Part shown: in pieces, positions 25,113-33,216 of the stretch
Layout: every line of letters begins with the position of its first letter
How positions within the stretch are numbered: the first letter of the stretch is position 1
From: UBA5793 sp040255465
GTDB lineage: Bacteria > Planctomycetota > Phycisphaerae > Phycisphaerales > UBA5793
DNA length: 64,000 bases
NCBI GenBank assembly: GCA_040255465.1
Contig: JBDZVA010000001.1
Location: 744,001 to 808,000 of the forward strand
Direction: 5' to 3'
Notes under the pieces: generated by a model
What the model saw: the letters and a program-made list of their open reading frames with translations, nothing else
Told to the model about the DNA's origin: nothing
Databases searched by the model: none
Position numbers and translations under genes: made by a program

Positions 25113-26050
25113 CCATTTCTAAACACGTCCAAACCGAGCCGAAGCCCGATCCATGCCCTCGCCGCAAGAGAGGCCTTGCCCCACCGGCTGAGGGTCGGCC
25201 GGCGCACGACGACATCATAGCGCTGCCGCTGGATGGCATGAAGTATGGCCTCGCCCCCGGCCGTGAACAATTGAATGGCGGGCCTGATCCGCGGGTTCAA
25301 ATGGGGCCACAACCCCCTGCCCTCAGCAAAGAGCGGACGCGTGCGGGCCAGCAGGACTCGTTCCATGTTGACAAACGCCCCATCAGCCTTTCCCGCCCGG
25401 ATCATCTCCTTAAGTCCAGATTCAGTAACGCCGTGCTCACGCATGATGGCCGCCGGGATGTAGATCCGGTCGCGATCGAGCAGGTCGCGCACGACATCCT
25501 GCCAGAAGTTCGTCAGTTGCAGTGCGGTGCAGGTGCAATCGCTCAGGCGAAACATCTCTTCGATTTCCGGCTTGTGCCCATGTCCGGTCACTAAGAGGAC
25601 AATCCGCCCTACGGGGTCCGCACTGCCGGTGCAGTAGGTGATGAGATCTTCCCAGGTCTCGTAGCGGCTCTGCCGCTGATCGCGCTCGAAGGCGTCCAGG
25701 AGACGATGAAAGAGCACCGCCGGCACCTCGTGCTCGCGCATCACAATCGCCAGGGCGGGGAAGTAGGCTCCATCGACGCTCAGGCCGGCCGCGCACCGAT
25801 CCACCTGCCGGTGCATCTCAGCGAGTTCAGCCAGTGAGATGTCCTTGCTCGCTCGCTCGTCGGCAGCGTCGTCGGCGGTGCGGCAAAAGGCGTAGACCGC
25901 GGCAAAGTCGCGCTCGTGCTCGCGCGGCAGGAGCCGACTGATCACCGAGAAGTTCTCGTAGTGGCTCAGGGCCAGCTCCATGCAGGCGCGGAAGGACTCC
26001 TCGGCGCTGGGGGGCGATGAACCGGTGTCGGGCAGTTTCAATGCAGTCAT
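25109..26050 (-). CDS. hpnC: Hydroxysqualene synthase HpnC
   Basis: The 313-residue protein belongs to the squalene/phytoene synthase family. The first Asp motif is FCRTADDAADERASKD and the second is NFWQDVVRDLLDRDRIYIPA, the form typical of HpnC. HpnC converts presqualene diphosphate to hydroxysqualene. It is the first gene of the coupled hpnC-hpnD-hpnE operon. The promoter should lie in the 183 bp shared with the divergent ispH. Squalene-hopene cyclase is not in this window. Confidence 0.92.
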   Translation of the reverse strand: MTALKLPDTGSSPPSAEESFRACMELALSHYENFSVISRLLPREHERDFAAVYAFCRTADDAADERASKDISLAELAEMHRQVDRCAAGLSVDGAYFPALAIVMREHEVPAVLFHRLLDAFERDQRQSRYETWEDLITYCTGSADPVGRIVLLVTGHGHKPEIEEMFRLSDCTCTALQLTNFWQDVVRDLLDRDRIYIPAAIMREHGVTESGLKEMIRAGKADGAFVNMERVLLARTRPLFAEGRGLWPHLNPRIRPAIQLFTAGGEAILHAIQRQRYDVVVRRPTLSRWGKASLAARAWIGLRLGLDVFRNG

Positions 26051-26233
26051 GTGCGATCAGCGGTCGGGGAGGTGAACAGGCAGGGGCAATCCTATGCCCG
26101 GGTGGCCGCGCATCGGACCGCCACGGGTGTCGGGCAAGTCGCGCCGCGACGCGGCTACCATTGCCCAAAGATCGCGGGATGGACAATCGGCGGCGGTTCG
26201 TCGTACGTCTCCAGCGGTCGCTTTGGGGTCTCG
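26051..26233. promoter_or_regulatory. Divergent promoter region of hpnCDE and ispH
   Basis: The 183 bases between two start codons must hold promoters for both directions. I could not assign clear -10/-35 boxes. Confidence 0.4.
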
Positions 26234-27304
26234 ATGAAAGTTATTCTTGCCAATCCTCGTGGTTTCTGCGCCGGCGTCTATATGGCGGTGGACGTGGTGG
26301 ATCAGATCCTGGCCCTGTGCCCGGACGAGCCGATTTATGTCTACCACGAGATCGTGCACAACAAGCACGTTGTTCGCCGTTTCGAGGAGCGGGGCGTGAC
26401 CTTCGTGGATGGCATTGATGAGGTGCCTTCCGACTCGATCGTCGTCTTTTCCGCCCACGGCATCAGCCCCCAGGTGCGTGAGGAGGCGCGCAAACGGCGA
26501 CTGACCGCCATCGATGCGACCTGTCCGCTGGTGACCAAGGTCCACATGGAGGCGATCCGCTACGCGCGCGACGGCTACCAGATCCTGCTCATCGGCCACA
26601 ATGGGCATGATGAGGTGGTCGGCACCGTGGGCGAAGCGCCGGATGCGATCCAGGTCGTCGAGTCGCCCGAGCACATTCCAAGTTTGCGCATCCATAACCC
26701 CAATCGGCTTGTCTACCTGACGCAGACGACATTGAGTCTCGACGATGCCGAGGTGATCATTCATGCGCTGCGCAAGGCGTTTCCCAACATCAAGGCGCCG
26801 CCGAGTGATGACATCTGCTACGCGACGACAAATCGTCAGACGGCGGTGCGCTGCATCGCACCGGATTGCGACCTGGTGCTGGTGGTTGGCTCGCGCAACA
26901 GTTCCAATTCGGTTCGCCTGACCGAGATCGCCCAGGCTGCCGGAACAACCGCGTATCTCCTCGACGATATGTCTGAGTTACGCCGCGAGTGGTTCGAGAA
27001 CGTGGAGTCCGTGCTGATTACATCGGGCGCGTCCGCGCCCGAAGATCTGGTGCGCGAAATCCTGGCGGAGTTGATTGACAACCACAACGCCAGTGTGCAG
27101 CAATACGACGTGTACGACGAGCGGATCGAATTCGGATTGCCCCAGAGCCTTAAGGAACTGATGCGCGAACGTGGCGTCGATCCGAGCGGTCGCACCATCA
27201 CGCTGGATCACAGCAGCGGCATCGTTGACTGGCTCAACGCGCGCGGCGGCGCAATCGAGCCGGTTCGCATCACGATTTCCGCACCAGCGCGAGCTGGCGC
27301 CTGA
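26234..27304 (+). CDS. ispH: 4-hydroxy-3-methylbut-2-enyl diphosphate reductase
   Basis: IspH (LytB) makes IPP and DMAPP in the last step of the MEP pathway with a 4Fe-4S cluster. The three cluster cysteines are visible in NPRGFCAGVYMAVD, AIDATCPLVTKVHMEA and DDICYATTNRQTAV. SRNSSNSVRLTEIA is the diphosphate-binding loop. ATG 26234 gives 356 residues, slightly longer than the E. coli enzyme and close to other bacteria. It is divergent from hpnCDE, so precursor supply and squalene synthesis may be controlled from one intergenic region. Confidence 0.95.
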   Translation: MKVILANPRGFCAGVYMAVDVVDQILALCPDEPIYVYHEIVHNKHVVRRFEERGVTFVDGIDEVPSDSIVVFSAHGISPQVREEARKRRLTAIDATCPLVTKVHMEAIRYARDGYQILLIGHNGHDEVVGTVGEAPDAIQVVESPEHIPSLRIHNPNRLVYLTQTTLSLDDAEVIIHALRKAFPNIKAPPSDDICYATTNRQTAVRCIAPDCDLVLVVGSRNSSNSVRLTEIAQAAGTTAYLLDDMSELRREWFENVESVLITSGASAPEDLVREILAELIDNHNASVQQYDVYDERIEFGLPQSLKELMRERGVDPSGRTITLDHSSGIVDWLNARGGAIEPVRITISAPARAGA

Positions 27305-27753
27305 GCGAACAGCGTCCCAGAACTGGGTTGGTTACAAGCATTGACGGATCAGCGGCGCCTGCTCCGGCGCTTGAACTTGCGCGTGCGCGCCGGCTTGCAG
27401 CGATTCGGGCAGGGTGGTTTCCCTGATGAGATAGAGAAGGCGGGAAGTCTGGTGGTTTATCGGACGGGCTATTTCCGGAAAATGCAATGAAACCTGGCCA
27501 AGTCTCTTGCGAAACGTTCGGAAGCCATTAAACTGGTGATCGGTGGGTGGGGGCCGTTTCTACAGGCCTCCCATTGCAGACGAGCGCGCTCGCGCTCAAC
27601 TGCCTGGAGAGAGTCAAGGCTCGTTCTTGCCAACTCAGGATTGGCAGAAGACGTTCTTCTGCGAATCCAATCGTTTGTTTGCCATCGTCGGTCAAGCCGT
27701 GCGATGGACAAGCGCTGACCGAGTCTTAAGTTCTTGAGAAGGAGATCAGGGGA
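27305..27753 (+). other. 449-bp intergenic region upstream of the first PEP-CTERM gene
   Basis: I see no gene here. The left part has nested GC-rich inverted segments (GGCGCC around 27352, GCGCGTGCGCGC around 27380). GAGAAGGAG at 27737-27745 is the ribosome binding site of the next gene. The long leader could be a 5' UTR, but no riboswitch family was recognised. Confidence 0.35.
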
Positions 27754-28458
27754 ATGAAGAAAGCAATCATTGTGATCGCTGCGCTGGCCATCGCGCCCGC
27801 CAGCGCGCTCGCTCAGTGGTCCGACGACTTCGAGTCGTACGGCGACGGGCAGCAACTGTTTAACGTCGGCGGCTGGACAGGCTGGGACAATACGCAAGGC
27901 GCTTCTGGCAATGCGACCAGCGCGTTCGCGCACACCGGCAACCGGTCGATCCAGGCCCATGCCGCTGCCGATGCCATCCATCCATTTTCCGGTCAGTTCA
28001 CCTCCGGTCAGTGGACGCTCAGCGCCTGGATGTTGCTCAACCGCAACGATCACAGCGCCGACACCTACTTCATCGTGAACAACCAGTACAACCACGGCGG
28101 GCCGTACAGCTGGACGATCGAAATGCAGTTCGACGTCTCCACTGGCACCGTGATCGACGATTTCGGCAGCTTCCGCAATGCGGCGCCGCTCGCCATCGCG
28201 TATGACCGCTGGGCTGAAATCCGCATCGACTTCGATCTGGATAACGACACCCAGACGACGTGGTACGACGGTCAGCAGCTCTCGACGGGCATCCTGGCCT
28301 ACAACGGCGGACCCGCTGAAATCGCGAACATCGACCTGTTCTCGACCGGCGCGGTTTCCTACTTCGACGACTTCACAATCATCCCCGCTCCGAGCGCCAT
28401 CGCTCTGCTGGGCCTCGGTGGACTCGGCTTCGCCGGCCGCCGTCGTCGTCGCGCCTGA
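27754..28458 (+). CDS. Secreted PEP-CTERM-like protein, paralogue 1
   Basis: The 234-residue protein has a signal peptide cleaved after ASALA, then QWSDDFESYGDG. The body looks like a concanavalin/jelly-roll sandwich with WTLSAWMLLNRNDHSADTYF, and WTIEMQFDVSTGTVIDDF. It ends in PAPSAIALLGLGGLGFAG plus RRRRRA: a Pro-containing motif, a hydrophobic stretch and an Arg cluster, the layout sorted by exosortase-type enzymes. Function is unknown, probably surface or matrix. The next gene is a close paralogue. Confidence 0.85.
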   Translation: MKKAIIVIAALAIAPASALAQWSDDFESYGDGQQLFNVGGWTGWDNTQGASGNATSAFAHTGNRSIQAHAAADAIHPFSGQFTSGQWTLSAWMLLNRNDHSADTYFIVNNQYNHGGPYSWTIEMQFDVSTGTVIDDFGSFRNAAPLAIAYDRWAEIRIDFDLDNDTQTTWYDGQQLSTGILAYNGGPAEIANIDLFSTGAVSYFDDFTIIPAPSAIALLGLGGLGFAGRRRRRA

Positions 28459-28470
28459 AGTTGACTGCCT

Positions 28471-28488
28471 CTGGAGCCTTGGCTCCAG
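28471..28488 (+). repeat. Short hairpin after PEP-CTERM paralogue 1
   Basis: CTGGAGCC and GGCTCCAG form an eight-base stem with a two-base loop 13 bases after the stop codon. A related CTGGAG/CTCCAG hairpin lies at the same place after paralogue 2 (29411-29429). Confidence 0.5.
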
Positions 28489-28506
28489 GACATCGTGATT
28501 GGTTTG

Positions 28507-28543
28507 CCGCGCCCGGAGATTTTCCCCGGGCGCGGTCTTTTTT
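28507..28543 (+). terminator. Terminator of PEP-CTERM paralogue 1
   Basis: CCGCGCCCGG (28507-28516) pairs with CCGGGCGCGG (28526-28535), followed by TCTTTTTT. Confidence 0.88.
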
Positions 28544-28698
28544 GTCAGGACTCCGTATGTTTGACAGAATTCGAGGTTGCCGTAGGTGGGGCGGTTCGGT
28601 GAGTGGAGCCGATCAGGCCGAAACGGTACATTTCTAATAACCGGTTATGCCTGTGCGGCGATACCATCGGAAGACCGTGTGCGGAAGGAGAACTGGGC

Positions 28699-29400
28699 AT
28701 GAAGAACACACTGATTGCCGGCGCGCTAGTGCTGATCGTGGCGCCGAGCACCGCCTTGGCCCAGTGGTCGGACGATTTCGAATCCTACGGCGATGGCGAA
28801 CTGCTCTATCACGTGGGCGGCTGGTCGGGCTTCTTTGATGAAATGAACGTTGCGGGCAGGGCGACCAGCGCGCAAGCCCACAGCGGGAACCGGTCGATTC
28901 TCATCAGTCGCTACACCGACGCCGTGCATCCGTTTGTTCCAAACTACACTTCAGGCCGGTGGACGCTTTCGGCGTGGATGCTCATGTTCCGCCAGGATCA
29001 CATTGACGACACCTACTTCATCGTGCACAACGAGTTCGAGTTCCCCGGACCGTTCCGGTGGACGATTGAGATGCAGTTTGACGTCTCGACGGGCACCGTG
29101 CTCGACGATTTCCGCCCCGAGACGCCGATCCCGATCGCCTATGACCGCTGGGCTCAGATTCGGATCGACTTTGATCTGGACAATGATGTTCAGACGACGT
29201 GGTACGATGGCCAGTTTCTCTCCACGGGAAACGTGCGGCTGGATCCGACGTTCCCGCTCGCCATCGCGAATATCGATCTTTACTCAGACGGCGCCACGTC
29301 CTACTACGACGATATCAGAATCACTCCCGCACCCGGTTCGCTGGCGGTGCTCGGAGTGGGTGGACTTGGTTTTGCCGGACGCCGTCGTCGTCGCGCCTGA
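28699..29400 (+). CDS. Secreted PEP-CTERM-like protein, paralogue 2
   Basis: GGAAGGAG precedes ATG 28699, giving 233 residues. It is collinear with paralogue 1: signal peptide ending TALA, QWSDDFESYGDG, RWTLSAWMLMFRQDHIDDTY, RWTIEMQFDVSTGTVLDDF and DFDLDNDVQTTWYDGQFLST. The C-terminal anchor ends with the same GGLGFAGRRRRRA. The two proteins differ most in the middle and before the anchor. Each gene has its own ribosome binding site and terminator, so they can be expressed separately. Function is unknown. Confidence 0.85.
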   Translation: MKNTLIAGALVLIVAPSTALAQWSDDFESYGDGELLYHVGGWSGFFDEMNVAGRATSAQAHSGNRSILISRYTDAVHPFVPNYTSGRWTLSAWMLMFRQDHIDDTYFIVHNEFEFPGPFRWTIEMQFDVSTGTVLDDFRPETPIPIAYDRWAQIRIDFDLDNDVQTTWYDGQFLSTGNVRLDPTFPLAIANIDLYSDGATSYYDDIRITPAPGSLAVLGVGGLGFAGRRRRRA

Positions 29401-29410
29401 AGTGAGTTGA

Positions 29411-29429
29411 CTGGAGCAACAGCCTCCAG
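29411..29429 (+). repeat. Short hairpin after PEP-CTERM paralogue 2
   Basis: CTGGAG and CTCCAG arms at the same distance from the stop codon as the hairpin after paralogue 1. Confidence 0.45.
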
Positions 29430-29447
29430 CACCTTGTGAATACCTGA

Positions 29448-29484
29448 CCGCGCCTGGCATCTGCCGCCAGGCGCGGTTCTTTTT
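29448..29484 (+). terminator. Terminator of PEP-CTERM paralogue 2
   Basis: CCGCGCCTGGC (29448-29458) pairs with GCCAGGCGCGG (29466-29476), followed by TTCTTTTT. It has the same CCGCGCC core as the terminator of paralogue 1. Confidence 0.9.
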
Positions 29485-29508
29485 GCGTCGCACCGCTTAT
29501 CATTGCCG

Positions 29509-30633
29509 ATGCCTGTCTCCGATCGTCCGCACATCTTTGACCAGACTCCCGATTCGCTGCGCGACCTGTTCAAGTTGTGGGGCTGGCCGAAGTTCCGGGC
29601 TGACCAGGTGCTCGAATGGGTCTACCGCAAGGCCGTGGCCGATCCGGCCGCGATGACCAACCTCGCGGTCAGCGATCGGAAGATGCTCGCTGAGCGAATC
29701 ACGTTCCTCTCGGGCGAGTCCGTTGTGGATGTCACCGGCAGCGACGGCACGCGCAAATTGCTCGTGCGCTGGCGAGCTTCGCCGGTGGCCGCATTGCGGC
29801 AGGACTCCGGTGTTTCGCTGCCCTTGATGGACGGCGCGGCCGCCGCGCAGGAGACCGAGTGCGTGATGATCCCCACCGACGACCGGTGCACGGCGTGCAT
29901 CTCGTCGCAGGTCGGGTGTCCAGTTGGCTGCACGTTTTGCGCTTCGGGCATCGGCGGACTCGACGGCAACCTGTCGGCCGGTCGCATTGTCGAACAGGTG
30001 TGGCTGCTCCATCGCGACCTGCACGCGCAAGAACGTCGCATCAGCAACGTTGTCTTTATGGGTATGGGTGAGCCGCTGGCCAACTACGCGGCGGTGATGC
30101 AGGCGGTGCGCACGCTTATGGCGCCGTGGGGGCTCAACATCGGCGGTCGGCGCATTACGATTTCCACGGTCGGCCTGCCGCGCGCCATCGAACGACTCGC
30201 CGACGAGGGTTTGCCCGTGACGCTGGCGATCAGTCTGCATGCGCCCAATGACGCGTTGCGCCGCCGGCTGATTCCGTGGGCGGAGTACACCACGATCTCT
30301 GATCTCATGGATGCGGGTCGGTACTACTTCAGTGAGACCGGCCGCGAAGTGACGCTGGAGTACATCCTGCTGGGAGGGGTGAACGACCAGCCGCAACACG
30401 CCGATGAACTGGCGTCGGTCGCCAGGACCCTACGGGCGAACGTGAATCTGATCCGCTACAACGAGGTGGCGGGACTGGGGTACCAGCGACCGGACGATGG
30501 CGCCGTGCGGAAGTTCCAGCAGGTGCTGCTCGATCGAGGGGTGAACACCCACATCCGCGCCAGTCGCGGCCGGGATATCGCCGCAGCGTGCGGGCAGTTG
30601 CGGCATGAGCATCGGCCCGCGGCAATGTCCTGA
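29509..30633 (+). CDS. rlmN: 23S rRNA (adenine-2503-C2)-methyltransferase
   Basis: This radical SAM enzyme methylates A2503 of 23S rRNA and A37 of some tRNAs. The cluster motif is GCPVGCTFCASG with Cys137, Cys141 and Cys144. VVFMGMGEPLANY, RRITISTVGLP and LAISLHAPND are family motifs, and the methyl-carrying Cys lies near the C-terminus in AAACGQLR. ATG 29509 gives 374 residues. An insert near residues 90-112 (after WRASPVAAL) lengthens the region before the radical SAM core. Confidence 0.95.
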   Translation: MPVSDRPHIFDQTPDSLRDLFKLWGWPKFRADQVLEWVYRKAVADPAAMTNLAVSDRKMLAERITFLSGESVVDVTGSDGTRKLLVRWRASPVAALRQDSGVSLPLMDGAAAAQETECVMIPTDDRCTACISSQVGCPVGCTFCASGIGGLDGNLSAGRIVEQVWLLHRDLHAQERRISNVVFMGMGEPLANYAAVMQAVRTLMAPWGLNIGGRRITISTVGLPRAIERLADEGLPVTLAISLHAPNDALRRRLIPWAEYTTISDLMDAGRYYFSETGREVTLEYILLGGVNDQPQHADELASVARTLRANVNLIRYNEVAGLGYQRPDDGAVRKFQQVLLDRGVNTHIRASRGRDIAAACGQLRHEHRPAAMS

Positions 30634-30653
30634 TCAATCGGGCAGCCCACGCA

Positions 30654-30659
30654 TATGAT
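30654..30659 (+). promoter_or_regulatory. Possible -10 box of tRNA-Arg
   Basis: TATGAT lies 13 bases before the tRNA 5' end. The -35 element at the matching distance (TGATCA, 30631-30636) is poor. Confidence 0.35.
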
Positions 30660-30671
30660 GGAATGCCGCCG

Positions 30672-30745
30672 GCCCCGGTAGCTCAGTTGGATAGAGCAGC
30701 GGTCTTCTAAACCGCAGGTCGTGCGTTCGAGTCGCGCCCGGGGCG
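30672..30745 (+). tRNA. tRNA-Arg (anticodon TCT)
   Basis: Acceptor arms GCCCCGG and CCGGGGC pair with discriminator G. The anticodon stem GCGGT/ACCGC encloses CTTCTAA, giving TCT. The T-loop is TTCGAGT. CCA is not encoded. Confidence 0.96.
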
Positions 30746-30764
30746 TTCATTCCACATCCAAAAA

Positions 30765-30797
30765 CAGAGCAGGCCGCGTTCAGCGCGGCCCGCTCTG
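30765..30797 (-). terminator. Terminator of the subtilase gene
   Basis: CAGAGC-A-GGCCGCG pairs with CGCGGCC-C-GCTCTG. Five A bases just to the left give a U-tract on the minus strand. It also lies 20 bases after the plus-strand tRNA and could stop its transcript. Confidence 0.75.
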
Positions 30798-30821
30798 CTT
30801 CCATGGGAGTCGATCAGCGGC

Positions 30822-32876
30822 TCACGGGATGCCGATGATGTCGATGTCATCAACCCAGAAGTAGTCTTTCGTGTCGCCCATGTTTGCTTCAAACACAACG
30901 CGGGCGTTCGACGTCATGGTGAATCCGGACAAGTCGATGTCGTAGAAGAGGTACTGGTTCTTGCTGGCGGCCGAAGTGAGTGTCAGGACGTTCGTATAGT
31001 TCACGCCATCGGGACTGAACCAGACATCGGCCGTGTCGTTTGACTCAAGCGACCGAACCTTGGCCCAGAAGGTGAGATGCACTGAAGTGGCGCCCGCGAG
31101 ATTGGCGCGGCGCTCCATATAGCCCGTATTGCGGCGCATGCGGACGTGCCCGCTACCGCTGTGCGGGTTGTCGCGGCGCCAGCGCAGCGAGATGTCGCCG
31201 CTGGTCGCCCAGGAGCCGACCCACGCTCCGGAGCCGCCCGAGAAGTTGCGCGACTCGAAGCCATCCGAGGCGAGTGAAACCGGCGCGCCATTCGGATCGG
31301 TGACGTTGATGGTGATGGAATCGGTTGACGAAGCGCCCTGATCGTCGGTGACGCGAACGGTTGCGTTGTAGCTGTCGGGCACGGAATAGATTGCACCCGC
31401 GAAGGGGCTGGCTCCGGTGGATTCGTCGTAAATGCCGTCGCCGTCATAGTCCCACGAGTAATCGACAACGCTTCCATCGGGGTCGAAGCTCGCGGAGGCG
31501 TCGAAGGAGACGTTGAGCGGCGCATCGCCATTGAGCGGGTTAGCGCTGAGCGACGCGACCGGAGGCAGGTTGCCGCCGCCGCCGCCGATGAGGCCAAGCG
31601 AGCCGTTCACGTTGATTCGACCGTAGCCGTAGGTGTTGTCCACGCCGCTTGAACCCAGATCATCCGCTCCGCCTTTCAGAATCGCCTCGACCTCGGCAGG
31701 TGTCAGCGAAGGATCGGCCGACCAGATTAACGCGGCGAGCCCCGCAGTCAGTGGCGTGGCGAAGCTCGTGCCGCTCACTGACGCATAATCGTTGTCGCTG
31801 CCGGAGTCGGTCGTGAACACGCTCACGCCCGGCGCCACCAGATCGACGAACTGTCCGTACGCCGAGAACGACGCCTTGTTGTCGTTGATGTCCGTAGCGC
31901 CGACGACGATGATGTCGTCGTTGTCGCGATTGCCGAACGTCAGGTTGCGGCCATCGTTGCCGGCGGCCCAGACGAGCAATCCACCGAGCGAGCGAATGTA
32001 GCTCGCGGTAGTGAGATTGGACGAACTGTCCACACCGCTGTAGGAGACGCTGGCGACTTTGTCGCCGTTCTCGACGGCCGTCCGTGCGGCGTGCTGCAGC
32101 GTGGAGGAAGAAGAACTCCCGCTGCCGCTGTTGGAGACGCGGAGCATGCGGTGGCTGAGGTTCCAGCCGACGCCCGAGACGCCCACGCCGTTGTTGCCGT
32201 TCGCGGCGGCGCAGCCGGTCGTCATCGTGCCGTGCGGGTGCACGGGGCCGATGTTGCCGCCCTGTCCCTCCCAGACGCGGTCGACGGCGTTGTAGCCCTC
32301 AAGTCGATGCAGCTGGAAATCCTGGTGACTCGTGCGGATACCGGTGTCGCAGATACCCACACTCACGGAGGGATTGCCGGTGTGAATCGACCAGCCCGGG
32401 CAGGATTGCATGTTGGCGTGATGCCACTGGCTGTTGAACAGCGAGTCGTTCGGGCAGTCGACCGGATAGAGGATCCAGTCCGGCTCGGCATACTGGAAGT
32501 TGGCGGTGGCCAGCAGCATGTTGGCGACTTCGTTCTCGGACTTGCCATCGGGCACAGCGATGATGTACTCATCTGTCTGCCAGACATACTCAACCAGGGC
32601 AAACTGGTTGACGGCAGCAATGGCCTGCTGGCGGTGTTGTTCAACCTGCTGCTCCGACAGGCCCGCGGCCTTCCAGGCGCTGGGCTGGAGAGGACGCACG
32701 ATCAGTCGGCCGGAGAACTCGTGGTCCCCCAGAACAGCGGTGTAGTGGACCGGTGTCTTGAGCTGGCTCTGAGCGCCGGGCTGTTGCCCCATGGCGGGCA
32801 GAATTGAGATTGTCAGGACGGCAGCTGAAATGGACGTAACCAGATGGCGCAACGATCGCGCAGAAAGACTGTTCAT
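30822..32876 (-). CDS. Secreted S8 subtilisin-like protease with PKD domain
   Basis: The 684-residue protein has a signal peptide (to about ILPAMGQ), an inhibitor-like propeptide region, and a subtilase domain. The triad is Asp in VGICDTGIRTSHQDF, His in HPHGTMTTGCAAANG, and Ser in SGTSFATPLTAGLAAL. A PKD domain follows (VSFDASASFDPDGSVVDYSW), then a C-terminal beta-sandwich that may bind polymers. It probably works outside the cell on proteins. No PEP-CTERM tail is present. The gene is divergent from the M3 peptidase gene. Confidence 0.92.
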   Translation of the reverse strand: MNSLSARSLRHLVTSISAAVLTISILPAMGQQPGAQSQLKTPVHYTAVLGDHEFSGRLIVRPLQPSAWKAAGLSEQQVEQHRQQAIAAVNQFALVEYVWQTDEYIIAVPDGKSENEVANMLLATANFQYAEPDWILYPVDCPNDSLFNSQWHHANMQSCPGWSIHTGNPSVSVGICDTGIRTSHQDFQLHRLEGYNAVDRVWEGQGGNIGPVHPHGTMTTGCAAANGNNGVGVSGVGWNLSHRMLRVSNSGSGSSSSSTLQHAARTAVENGDKVASVSYSGVDSSSNLTTASYIRSLGGLLVWAAGNDGRNLTFGNRDNDDIIVVGATDINDNKASFSAYGQFVDLVAPGVSVFTTDSGSDNDYASVSGTSFATPLTAGLAALIWSADPSLTPAEVEAILKGGADDLGSSGVDNTYGYGRINVNGSLGLIGGGGGNLPPVASLSANPLNGDAPLNVSFDASASFDPDGSVVDYSWDYDGDGIYDESTGASPFAGAIYSVPDSYNATVRVTDDQGASSTDSITINVTDPNGAPVSLASDGFESRNFSGGSGAWVGSWATSGDISLRWRRDNPHSGSGHVRMRRNTGYMERRANLAGATSVHLTFWAKVRSLESNDTADVWFSPDGVNYTNVLTLTSAASKNQYLFYDIDLSGFTMTSNARVVFEANMGDTKDYFWVDDIDIIGIP

Positions 32877-33216
32877 CATGGATTCCTCCGCAAAAGGCCA
32901 GGATCAGCAACGTGTCGAAACGCTCGAGCCACGCATCTGAGTGTGCCCACGTCGGGACAAGAGGTGGGGGTGCTCCCAGATACGCCCAGACTACCAGAAT
33001 TCCCCTTGGCTGTCAATGGTGAATCGGGCAGCTTTCCCCGGAAAGCCCTCATTTCGGAGAGAATAACATCCCATTTGGCCATGATGGGTGGTATTCAGCG
33101 ACGCGTGCTCGACGCGAAGACAAAGCATGCCCAGTCGCACCGTGGCTATGATGATCTTGTGGGGTCGGCGGCCTGATCGTCGGCCCTCGTTGATACCCGA
33201 ACGAGGAGGTTGGATC
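32877..33216. other. 340-bp divergent intergenic region between two protease genes
   Basis: No gene is seen. It must contain both promoters. A possible plus-strand -10 TATGAT lies at 33147-33152 without a convincing -35. ACGAGGAGG at about 33200-33208 is the ribosome binding site of the M3 peptidase. Confidence 0.4.
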
